A stretch of 34,145 nucleotides of DNA, taken from the NCBI GenBank assembly GCA_947589635.1, contig CANQCC010000004.1:1-34145 (forward strand), given 5' to 3'. Numbering within the stretch: position 1 is the first letter of the stretch; each line of letters begins with the position of its first letter. This document shows, in pieces, positions 15,204 to 22,685 of this stretch. This stretch comes from an uncultured Clostridia bacterium. Lineage in GTDB: Bacteria > Bacillota > Clostridia > Christensenellales > CAG-917. The notes under the pieces are model-generated. The model worked only from the letters and a program-made list of their open reading frames with translations. It was not told the origin of the DNA and made no database searches. The position numbers and the translations under genes were made by a program.

Positions 15204-18080
15204 ATGAAAAAACGTGTTATTTTGGTTATGACGATAGTGTTGGCGGCGCTTTTGGTCGCCTCGCTTGTCGCATGCAACAGGGATGGCGGCGGCGACTTAG
15301 ACCCCGAGCCGGGCACTACGGGCAAGTATACGGTCACTTTTGACCTGAACGGCGCGCAGATCGTGGGCGAATCGGTGCTTTCGCCGCTTACCGACGTGGC
15401 GTATGATTCCACCATTGAGGAGCCTCTCGGCGCGGACGGAAAGCCTTTGAAACTGCAAAAGACGGGCTATACCTTCATGGGTTGGACGAAGGACGGCGCG
15501 GAGTTCAAATTCGGCAAAGGCGGCACGCCTATAAGAAGCAATACCACGCTGAGGGCAAACTTTGTCGCGAACAAATATTATCATACTCCCAATATTTACG
15601 CCACTCTCTCCTACGACGAGGAGCATGACAAGTTCAGCATAAATCCTTCCGGACACGCCAAGGATCCCGAAAATCCTCAGGTCGTTGAGGGCAGCTATCT
15701 CAAAAACTCCGCGGGCGAGGAGGTGCTTGACGAAAAAGGCGAAAAGATCCCCGTCTACGATACAAACTACTCGCTTGGCGCGGCGGAGTTCAACAAAGAC
15801 CAGACCACGATATATTCCACCTACAACACGACCTCTCCGTCGTACATCGTAAAGCCGACCTACACGCCCCCGCAGGGCGAGGAAGACAAGAAAGACCCCT
15901 TCTGCTTCTGGTACTATCTTGACGACAACGGCCGCCCCGTGCAGTTCACGGAGTGGGCAAACGCCGACGACGACAGCTCGACGGTAAAGGTCAAGACGGT
16001 GTCCTATGTCTTCACAAAGCCCCTCACGCTGTACGCGATGTTTGAAAGCGACCTTCCCAAGGTCACGGTCAATTACTATGATGGCGAAGACCAGTCGCAT
16101 CTTGTTGTCGACACTCAGTCGTATCCCCTCGGCGCCTACATTTCAGATAAGGATATGCCCGCGGCGCCGACAAAGGACTATTATGAGTTTGACTATTGGT
16201 ATTTTGTCTACACCACCAAGGACAAGGACGACAACGACGTCCGCAATGAGGAAAAATTTATATTCCAGACGCGCGACGAGGACGGCAAGGTGACAAACAC
16301 CGACTCCACCTCCCCCATGGACGCGGCGCATCCCGACCCTGAGATCATCCCCGCGGCGGAGATCAATTTCCGTCCCGTGACCCTCAACCTGTACGCGAAG
16401 TGGATAAAGAAGATAATGTTATCAGACGCGCAAGAATTCATCAGGGTGCGCAATGAAATATCAGACTTGATTGGCCGTTTGGACGACGCCGAAACAGATG
16501 AGACTAAGGCGAGCGTCAAAGCGGAGCTCGACTCCTATCTGACGGCAAAGATCGTGGTATCCAACCTGGACTTCACTACAATCGGAGGAACGGATGATAT
16601 GGCTCCTCTGTTCGGCAACAAAGATTATCCCTTCCTCGGCACAATAGACGGCGGCGACTACGATGCTCATACGGGCGCGGTGAAAGACTCTCACACGATC
16701 AGAAGTAATAACAACCATCTCTTCCTCGGCTCCATATTCGGCTATGTGAACGGCGCCATCAAAAACCTAAACGTCCAAACTATCACGATCAAGGCGCCCG
16801 ATTCTGCCGACAATATCCTTTATCTCGGCGTGCTTGCAAGCTCGCTGGCGGGCTCGGCGGACAACTGCTCCTTGTCAAGCATTTCGTTTGATTTGACCGG
16901 CTTGGGGTCAAAGAAGGTCATAATAGGCGGCATCGCGGGCGAGTTCCGCGGCGGCTCCGAATCTGGCAAGATCACCTCCTGCTCCGTTACGATGGAAAAT
17001 ATATTGGTCTCGGCGCAAGGCGTAGTCATAGGCGGCGTCGCGGGCATAGCGGGCTCCGCCACATCCATATCCGATTGCACCGCCACTCTCACGATAACCT
17101 CGGCGACGGCGACGGGCGGCGACGGAGCTACGTCCGGCTTGCGCATAGGCGGACTTGCGGGCGACAGCGAAAGCGCCATAACCAACTCGACCGCCTCGCT
17201 TACGATAACCGCGCTTGAGGCGCACGGCTCCTGCTATGTCGGCGGGATCGCGGGACAAAACAGCGCGAGCATATATAAATCGCAGGCAACAATGACTCTT
17301 TGCACAAGCGAAGCTCCCGCCTCCGTGGGCAGCGAGGCGCTTATAGCAAAGACCGTCGCGATCGGCGGTCTTGCGGGCCTCAACAGCGGCTATTTAAGAG
17401 ACAGCTATGCGACCGCAAATCTTTACGTAAGCGTGGTCCGTTACAACAACTCGAGGGTCGCCGTGGGCGGACTTGTCGGCGACAACTACGCGGACCGCAA
17501 AGACTCAAGCTCCGGCAGCCACAGCGACGAACAGAGCATCGGCGCCATCAACTACTGCTACAGCGTGGGCGAAATAGAGCTGAGAGTAACCGGCGACGAT
17601 ACGTCCGAAGCGCTTGCCATCGCTCCTGCCCTGTATGCGGGCGGCCTTGCGGGATACAGCCATCACAGCAACAACTCCGCAAACTTCGCCGTAGTGGACA
17701 TCACGATAACCTATAACGCGGCAAAGACCAACAAGCGGCTGTTGCACGCGGGCTTCCTGTACGGCGATATGGCGGCGGACGCCACGCTGAAGTCCGGCTA
17801 CTATGCGAGCGAAAGCACGCTTGAAATAAACGGCGACTCCTTCCCGACCACTCTGCCCAAGACCGAAGAGGGCGAAGGCAGCGAGGAGGGACAGCCCGAA
17901 GAAGAGGCATACAACGTCTCCCGCCTCGGCACCGCAACCGAAAAAGCAAAGTTTATGGACGAGTCCTTCGTCATCGGCAGCGAATCCACTCTCAAGTGGG
18001 CGGCGGATATCTGGGAAATTGGCGAAGAGAAGTACCCCACCTTCAAGTCCGCGACCGCTCCCACGGAGCCCACAGAATAA
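15204..18080 (+). CDS. Large surface lipoprotein with InlB-type and GLUG repeats
   Basis: 958 aa. Signal peptide with lipobox (ASLVAC; Cys24), so it is lipid-anchored outside the membrane. Residues about 40-115 form an InlB B-repeat/Listeria-Bacteroides module (YTVTFDLNGAQ ... GYTFMGWTKDG), with a related one near 285-335 (VTVNYYDGEDQ ... YEFDYWYF). After a linker, residues about 570-830 hold six or more GLUG-type repeats (IGGLAGLNSGYLRDSYATANL; VGGIAGQNSASIYKSQATM), expected to build a beta-helix. The C-terminus ends without a sortase signal. Such proteins are common adhesins or surface fibres in gut Firmicutes; the ligand is unknown. GGAG lies 7 nt before the ATG. Monocistronic. Confidence 0.88.
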   Translation: MKKRVILVMTIVLAALLVASLVACNRDGGGDLDPEPGTTGKYTVTFDLNGAQIVGESVLSPLTDVAYDSTIEEPLGADGKPLKLQKTGYTFMGWTKDGAEFKFGKGGTPIRSNTTLRANFVANKYYHTPNIYATLSYDEEHDKFSINPSGHAKDPENPQVVEGSYLKNSAGEEVLDEKGEKIPVYDTNYSLGAAEFNKDQTTIYSTYNTTSPSYIVKPTYTPPQGEEDKKDPFCFWYYLDDNGRPVQFTEWANADDDSSTVKVKTVSYVFTKPLTLYAMFESDLPKVTVNYYDGEDQSHLVVDTQSYPLGAYISDKDMPAAPTKDYYEFDYWYFVYTTKDKDDNDVRNEEKFIFQTRDEDGKVTNTDSTSPMDAAHPDPEIIPAAEINFRPVTLNLYAKWIKKIMLSDAQEFIRVRNEISDLIGRLDDAETDETKASVKAELDSYLTAKIVVSNLDFTTIGGTDDMAPLFGNKDYPFLGTIDGGDYDAHTGAVKDSHTIRSNNNHLFLGSIFGYVNGAIKNLNVQTITIKAPDSADNILYLGVLASSLAGSADNCSLSSISFDLTGLGSKKVIIGGIAGEFRGGSESGKITSCSVTMENILVSAQGVVIGGVAGIAGSATSISDCTATLTITSATATGGDGATSGLRIGGLAGDSESAITNSTASLTITALEAHGSCYVGGIAGQNSASIYKSQATMTLCTSEAPASVGSEALIAKTVAIGGLAGLNSGYLRDSYATANLYVSVVRYNNSRVAVGGLVGDNYADRKDSSSGSHSDEQSIGAINYCYSVGEIELRVTGDDTSEALAIAPALYAGGLAGYSHHSNNSANFAVVDITITYNAAKTNKRLLHAGFLYGDMAADATLKSGYYASESTLEINGDSFPTTLPKTEEGEGSEEGQPEEEAYNVSRLGTATEKAKFMDESFVIGSESTLKWAADIWEIGEEKYPTFKSATAPTEPTE

Positions 18081-18099
18081 AACCTATCGCTTATGCGAC

Positions 18100-18128
18100 G
18101 CGCGCTCCGCTTGGGGCGCGCTTTTTTT
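18100..18128 (+). terminator. Terminator of the surface lipoprotein gene
   Basis: GCGCGCTCC, loop GCTT, GGGGCGCGC: a 9-bp stem (one G-U) followed by seven T, 20 bp after the stop. Confidence 0.9.
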
Positions 18129-18196
18129 CGCGCTTTTTATGCATTTCTCGCGCTTTTTCGAGGTTATATCCGCTGCTCTTCCCGCCCGCGCGCCCA

Positions 18197-18202
18197 TATA
18201 AT
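18197..18202 (+). promoter_or_regulatory. glmM -10 element, predicted leaderless transcript
   Basis: TATAAT ends 7 nt before the glmM ATG. The -35 at the expected place (TGCTCT, 18174-18179) is poor. No usable ribosome site is present between the -10 and the ATG. Confidence 0.55.
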
Positions 18203-18209
18203 ATAGGGT

Positions 18210-19526
18210 ATGCGTTATTTTGGAACAGACGGAATAAGAATGAGGGCGGACGCCCTGCTGAGGGCACGACTGCCTCTCTATTTGGGCGCGGCGCTTGGCA
18301 AAATAGGCGGCAAGGTGCTCGTCGCGCGCGACGTGCGCGTTCACTCGCCGCTTGTGGAGCGCATGCTGACCGCGGGTTTGCTGTCCGGGGATTGCCTGCC
18401 GATAGTCGCGGGGATATTGCCTACGCCCGCGCTTGCCTACCTCGCGCAAAGAGAGGGCGCGCGCTTTGCCGTCATGATAACCGCGTCGCACAATCCGCCC
18501 GAATTCAACGGCATAAAGGTGTTCGGCAAAAACGGAACTAAACTTTCTCCCCGCGAGGAGGAGGCCATAGACGGCGCCGTGTGCGCGCTTGCGAACGGGA
18601 CGGGCGAAGAGGTTGAGGCGCTTAAAGAACTCGCCGCGGACGAGGCGCACCCTCCTTGTGGGGCGCACCGCGTGCGAGCGCTTGAAAACGCCGAGGAAAT
18701 ATACCTGGATCACGTCGTAAATATGTTTGGGCGATTTGACGGAACTCGCGCGGTTCTGGACGTCGCGCACGGCTGTATGGCGGGGATCGCGGACAAGGCG
18801 TTCGACCGCCTCGGGATAGAGACGCGGGTCATAAACGGCGACCGCGACGGAAATAAGGTCAATATAAATTGCGGCTCCACCCACCTCGAGGCGCTTTTGG
18901 GCGAGGTTAAAGAGGGCGAGATAGGCTTTGCCTTCGACGGGGACGGGGACAGGGCGCTTGCCGCCTTTGACGGAATGCCGTACGACGGCGACGCCATTTT
19001 GCTTGCGCTCGCCACACTGTACCGCATAAAGGGCAAGCTAAGAAAAAAATTCGTGGTCGGAACGCAGCTTTCAAACAGCCGCCTTCAGCGGGAGCTCGCC
19101 TTTCAAAACACCGCGCTAATGCGCACGGAAGTGGGCGACAAGCACGTGCTGGACGCGCTTCAAAAAAACGACTGCCTGCTCGGCGGAGAGAAGAGCGGCC
19201 ACATCCTGATGCTGGACCGCGCAAGCACGGGGGACGGCCTTATCACCGCGCTCAGCCTGCTTGAGGTCAAAAAAACGATAGGCTCCCTTCCACGCTTCAC
19301 GCCCTACCCCATGCGGGAGTTCAATATCCCTTGCGACGACCCCGCGGGCGAGGTGGCTTCCCCGCGCTTTCAAAAGAAGTTGGCGCTTGCAAAAAAGCTG
19401 TACGGGGCAAGCGGCCGCCTCATAGTCCGCCCAAGCGGCACGGAGCCTTATATCCGCGTGGCGTACGAGATGTTTTCGGGCGACGCCGACCTCGCCGCCG
19501 AAGAACTGAAAAAGATACTTGAATGA
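18210..19526 (+). CDS. glmM: Phosphoglucosamine mutase GlmM
   Basis: 438 aa, close to the usual 445. Converts glucosamine 6-phosphate to glucosamine 1-phosphate for UDP-GlcNAc and peptidoglycan. Hallmarks in order: RYFGTDGIRM at the N-terminus, phosphoserine loop TASHNPPEFNGIK (Ser93), metal loop FDGDGDRALA, sugar-binding GGEKSGHILM and phosphate-binding RPSGTEPYIRV. The domain order is that of the alpha-D-phosphohexomutase family, and the short start and GTDGIR motif favour GlmM over ManB/Pgm. The gene stands alone; glmS is not in the window. Confidence 0.95.
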   Translation: MRYFGTDGIRMRADALLRARLPLYLGAALGKIGGKVLVARDVRVHSPLVERMLTAGLLSGDCLPIVAGILPTPALAYLAQREGARFAVMITASHNPPEFNGIKVFGKNGTKLSPREEEAIDGAVCALANGTGEEVEALKELAADEAHPPCGAHRVRALENAEEIYLDHVVNMFGRFDGTRAVLDVAHGCMAGIADKAFDRLGIETRVINGDRDGNKVNINCGSTHLEALLGEVKEGEIGFAFDGDGDRALAAFDGMPYDGDAILLALATLYRIKGKLRKKFVVGTQLSNSRLQRELAFQNTALMRTEVGDKHVLDALQKNDCLLGGEKSGHILMLDRASTGDGLITALSLLEVKKTIGSLPRFTPYPMREFNIPCDDPAGEVASPRFQKKLALAKKLYGASGRLIVRPSGTEPYIRVAYEMFSGDADLAAEELKKILE

Positions 19527-19528
19527 CA

Positions 19529-19553
19529 AAATCGCCTCTTTATATGGCGATTT
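19529..19553 (-). terminator. Hairpin between convergent glmM and dapB
   Basis: AAATCGCC, 9-nt loop, GGCGATTT: a perfect 8-bp stem. In minus orientation it runs into TTTTG, suiting readthrough from dapB; on the plus strand, just after the glmM stop, it lacks a good T run. Confidence 0.5.
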
Positions 19554-19563
19554 ATGATATATA

Positions 19564-19767
19564 AACCCTTAATTATGCGCATTTGCGCGCATCGCTTTTG
19601 TCAAATCTTATACATTTTGGCGTGGCGTCCCTTTTCACATCATGTGCGTTTAAGTTGGGCGCTTCTTGCCAAATTATCTGCGTTTAAGCAGAGTATTCCG
19701 CGCCTAATTATCTGCGTTTGCGCAGCGCGCTTTTCTTCATATTATGTACACTTAAGCGGAGCGTTCC
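19564..19767. repeat. Degenerate 34-bp tandem repeat, six units, entering the dapB 3' end
   Basis: Units begin at 19564, 19598, 19632, 19666, 19700 and 19734, exact 34-bp steps. A shared core resembles AATTATCTGCGTTTAAGC. Units 4 and 5, and units 4 and 6, match at 23 of 34 positions. The last unit contains the dapB stop codon and its last codons. Unit 1 fits only with a small shift. Confidence 0.7.
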
Positions 19768-20503
19768 TCTTCAAATCCAGTATGTCGTTCACTTGGTACA
19801 GCCCCGCCTCTTTCCCCTCTATAAAGCGCAGCGCGTTTACTGTCCCGCGCGCAAAAAGTTCGGGGCCGAACGCCTCGTGTCTCAAGGCGACGCGCTGAAA
19901 TCCCGTGTCGAAGATGACCTCGTGCACGCCCGCGCCCTCGCCGAATCTCAGCGAGCTTATGCCTATGTCGCCCGCTCTTCGCCCGCCGCTTCTGTCTCCG
20001 CACACTATCCTACCGCCGCCCCGCACGTCGCGTATGGTGTTTGCAAGCATAAGCGCGGTGCCGCTTGGCGCGTCCTCTTTGCCGCCGCGGTGCGCCTCGA
20101 CGATCTCGACGTCGGCGTACGGAAAAGCCGCCGCCACCTGCCCCGCAAGGGAGGCGAACAGGGATACCCCAAAGGACATGTTGCTGCAAAAGAAGACGGG
20201 GATATGCGCGGAGGCCTCCTCTATAGTCCTCTTTTGCCCCTCGCTCTGCCCCGTAGTCGCGATTATAAGCGCGGCGCGGCGATCGAGCGCAAACCTGCAA
20301 AGCTCCTCGGTAAGCGAAGGACGTGAGAAGTCCACCACCGCGTCCGCCCCCTCTTTGACGTCGTTTAAGCGGCTATAGTGATTGCAGCCCAAGTTTGCGG
20401 GGAGGATGTCCACGCTTGCCGCAAGCCCTATGCCCGCTTCGTCAAACGCGCGCGCGACCGCCCTGCCCATGCGCCCCGCCGCGCCCACAAGAATAACCTT
20501 CAT
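19742..20503 (-). CDS. dapB: 4-hydroxy-tetrahydrodipicolinate reductase DapB
   Basis: 253 aa. NAD(P)H-dependent step toward diaminopimelate and lysine. The Rossmann loop is VGAAGRMGRAV; then DFSRPS and ATTG; the catalytic region EAHRGGKEDAPSGTA keeps the proton-donor His and Lys, with Arg in place of the usual second His; and IGISSLRFGEGAGVHEVIF. DapB proteins normally end soon after the ILDL strand; here about nine extra residues (KRNAPLKCT) follow, and their last part is encoded by the final 34-bp repeat unit. The ribosome site AAGAGG lies 6-7 nt before the ATG. A weak promoter (TTGTCA, 18 nt, CATATT at 20521-20550, minus) is possible. It stands alone, away from dapA. Confidence 0.95.
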   Translation of the reverse strand: MKVILVGAAGRMGRAVARAFDEAGIGLAASVDILPANLGCNHYSRLNDVKEGADAVVDFSRPSLTEELCRFALDRRAALIIATTGQSEGQKRTIEEASAHIPVFFCSNMSFGVSLFASLAGQVAAAFPYADVEIVEAHRGGKEDAPSGTALMLANTIRDVRGGGRIVCGDRSGGRRAGDIGISSLRFGEGAGVHEVIFDTGFQRVALRHEAFGPELFARGTVNALRFIEGKEAGLYQVNDILDLKRNAPLKCT

Positions 20504-20593
20504 AAAAAGCCTCTTGCCAAAATATGCCGCCCTCCCGCAAATATTGACAAAATTTTACAATATAAACAGATTTTTATATTTGCGTTAAACCAA

Positions 20594-20622
20594 TTGCCTT
20601 TTGGCGCATAATGTATTATGAT
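20594..20622 (+). promoter_or_regulatory. Promoter of the Ig-like/VanZ gene
   Basis: TTGCCT (20594-20599), 17-nt spacer, TATGAT (20617-20622). The predicted start near 20629 falls inside the palindrome that follows. Confidence 0.7.
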
Positions 20623-20645
20623 TATCTAAAGAATTCTTTAGATAA
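20622..20645. promoter_or_regulatory. Perfect 24-bp palindrome, candidate operator
   Basis: The half site TTATCTAAAGAA is followed at once by its exact reverse complement. It begins on the last base of the -10 and covers the predicted transcription start, the classic place for a dimeric repressor. I do not recognise the motif; no regulator gene is adjacent. Confidence 0.7.
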
Positions 20646-20672
20646 AGAGGGCGCTTGCTCTTTTGGGGTCTT

Positions 20673-22598
20673 ATGGCAGAAAGAAAGTATTTCAACATCG
20701 TAAGGTATATCGCTATCGCCGCTATCGCATGCACGCTTGCCGCGATAATTTTTATGATTGTCGAATCGGCGTTCCCGGGCGACATAAGCGCGGCGGCTTC
20801 CGCAAAGTTCACGGGAGATAAAGGCGATACCGTCGTCGTGGACCAAAAGCTGAAGGACGTCCCCACAAAGAGGATCGCGCCCGAAAGCCTGCAGGGCTAT
20901 ATCGGGCAGGACAAGGCCATAACCGTGTACTACTCGCCAAGCGAGGCCACGGACAGGGATATCGAATGGGAAATTGTTGGCAACGACGTCGCTGATCCCG
21001 TCTTCACGCTGTCCGATGACGGCGTCGTACACTTTTTGCGCATGGGAAACGCCAACGTGCGCGCCACGCTTAAAAGCGATCCCGAAATAACCGCGACTTG
21101 CAACGTCACCTGCTATGGCACGCATCCCGAGAAGATCACTTCGCTTACGCCGAAGGTCTCGACCTTCAAAAGCGGCACCAACTCGCAGTTTTATCTCACC
21201 GATCAAGACGGCGAAGACGTCTCCGTCATCCCCTACACCGCAACATATTCGGACGGAGGCGAGCACTTTGTGATCCAGCACAACCAATTGATCGCAAGAA
21301 AGCCGGGAACCGCCACGCTCACTCTGTCCCATAAGAGCATGCCTCAGGACATCTCCATGGAAATAACGATAACAGAAAATCCAAACTACGTCCCCATAGA
21401 AAAGCTCTCCATCAAGGAGGGGCTGCTTGACGAGGACGGATATTATAACCTTCCCATATACAGCTATTTGTCCGCGAATGAGATCTTTGACGTAACGCCC
21501 GCTAACGCCACCTCTACATATGTCAAGCTCAATTCGTCAAGCTCCAGCATACAGGTAATAGTCTTCCGCTTTCAGGCGGTCACGACGGGCGAGGCCACAC
21601 TGCGCATAACGCCGCTTGTGGACCCATCCAAGGCCATCGACGTGAAGATAAGGGTCTACGTGCCAAAGCCTCAGCAGATCCAGATCATGACCAACAGCGT
21701 CACTACCGTGGATTCGCTGACCGACATAAGCGTGTACGGCGACGACTCCTACATAGACCCAAAGGACATCGCCTATACCGTCGTCAAGGGCAAAGCCACC
21801 TTCGAAAACGGCAGGTTCAGAGGCAAGAGGCTTGGCAAACTTGTGATTAAAGCCACCTACCTGCCCGACCCCACGCTGACCGCCACCGCGGAGATCGACA
21901 TCAAGCTGTACACGACGTTCGGGCAATTCATCCGCAAGATCCTCGGCCACTTCACGCTGTTTTGCGTCATAGGCTTCGGGCTTACCTTCGTGTATCTGTT
22001 CGGGATAAAGCCGCGCTGGGTCTCCCTGCCGCTCACGCTGTCGTCGGGGCTGCTGCTCGGCATGCTCTCCGAGGGCATCCAGTCCCTCACCAAAGGGCGC
22101 TACGCAAGCTGGGTGGACGTGTTTGTGGACGCGACCGGAGCCGCGCTCGGCATGGTCATAGCCTTTGCCGTCTTCGGCCTCATACTGCTTGTAGCCCACC
22201 TGTTGGGCAACAAGGGCAAGCTGTGGAACGGCGTAAAAGCGGTCACCTTCCGCACCATGTTCAAGCGCTTCAGTCCCGCGACCGAGCCCGCCGCCGCAAC
22301 TCCCGACGGAGCAACACAGGAAGTCCCTGTCCCCGACGGCGCAACCATAGACGATCCAGCTCCTGCGGAGAATGTGGCAGCCAACGCCGCCATAAATGAC
22401 TCGGCTTCGGACGGCGCAACTAAAGGCAGCACATCTTCGGACGGCGCGACCATAAAAAGCGAAACTCCAAACGGCATAGCTCCCGCCGACGTCGCGCTCG
22501 CCGCGGATATCGACGGCGAAACAGCCGCGGACAGCTCGATTGCAGACGAAACGCCTGTCGTAGACGACGAAAATTCTTCGGACGGTCAAAACGGATAA
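20673..22598 (+). CDS. Membrane protein with Ig-like domains and C-terminal VanZ domain
   Basis: 641 aa from ATG 20673. One N-terminal membrane helix (about 10-33) is followed by about 375 aa of outer beta-rich modules of bacterial Ig (Big_2-like) style (ISCSATLK-type strands; RKPGTATLTLSHKSM; KRLGKLVIKATY). A VanZ-like membrane domain spans about 415-515: ILGHFTLFCVIGFG, SEGIQSLTKGRYASWVDVFVDATGAALG. VanZ itself lowers teicoplanin sensitivity by an unclear route. The last 110 aa are a polar cytoplasmic tail with repeats of DGAT. The track uses TTG 20655, which has AAGAGGG 4-5 nt before it; ATG 20673 has only GGGG close by, so either start is possible. It is monocistronic. Confidence 0.8.
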   Translation: MAERKYFNIVRYIAIAAIACTLAAIIFMIVESAFPGDISAAASAKFTGDKGDTVVVDQKLKDVPTKRIAPESLQGYIGQDKAITVYYSPSEATDRDIEWEIVGNDVADPVFTLSDDGVVHFLRMGNANVRATLKSDPEITATCNVTCYGTHPEKITSLTPKVSTFKSGTNSQFYLTDQDGEDVSVIPYTATYSDGGEHFVIQHNQLIARKPGTATLTLSHKSMPQDISMEITITENPNYVPIEKLSIKEGLLDEDGYYNLPIYSYLSANEIFDVTPANATSTYVKLNSSSSSIQVIVFRFQAVTTGEATLRITPLVDPSKAIDVKIRVYVPKPQQIQIMTNSVTTVDSLTDISVYGDDSYIDPKDIAYTVVKGKATFENGRFRGKRLGKLVIKATYLPDPTLTATAEIDIKLYTTFGQFIRKILGHFTLFCVIGFGLTFVYLFGIKPRWVSLPLTLSSGLLLGMLSEGIQSLTKGRYASWVDVFVDATGAALGMVIAFAVFGLILLVAHLLGNKGKLWNGVKAVTFRTMFKRFSPATEPAAATPDGATQEVPVPDGATIDDPAPAENVAANAAINDSASDGATKGSTSSDGATIKSETPNGIAPADVALAADIDGETAADSSIADETPVVDDENSSDGQNG

Positions 22599-22641
22599 AG
22601 CCAACGAGCTTTCCTTCAAATTATCCTGAAAAATAAAAGTT

Positions 22642-22665
22642 AAGGCGCGGCAGATGCCGCGCCTT
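22642..22665. terminator. Bidirectional terminator between VanZ and phosphoesterase genes
   Basis: AAGGCGCGGC, loop AGAT, GCCGCGCCTT: a perfect 10-bp stem, T-rich on the plus side and reading into TTAACTTTTATTTTT on the minus side. It sits between two convergent stops. Confidence 0.85.
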
Positions 22666-22685
22666 TGCATATGTTGTTTTATTTA

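Noticed and set aside
14804-15415. 203-aa minus-strand ORF upstream of the sigma gene
   Set aside because: Covers the lipoprotein promoter and start; low-quality composition and no motifs.
20504-20593. Lysine riboswitch upstream of dapB
   Set aside because: The leader is only about 100 bp and shows none of the multi-helix structure needed.
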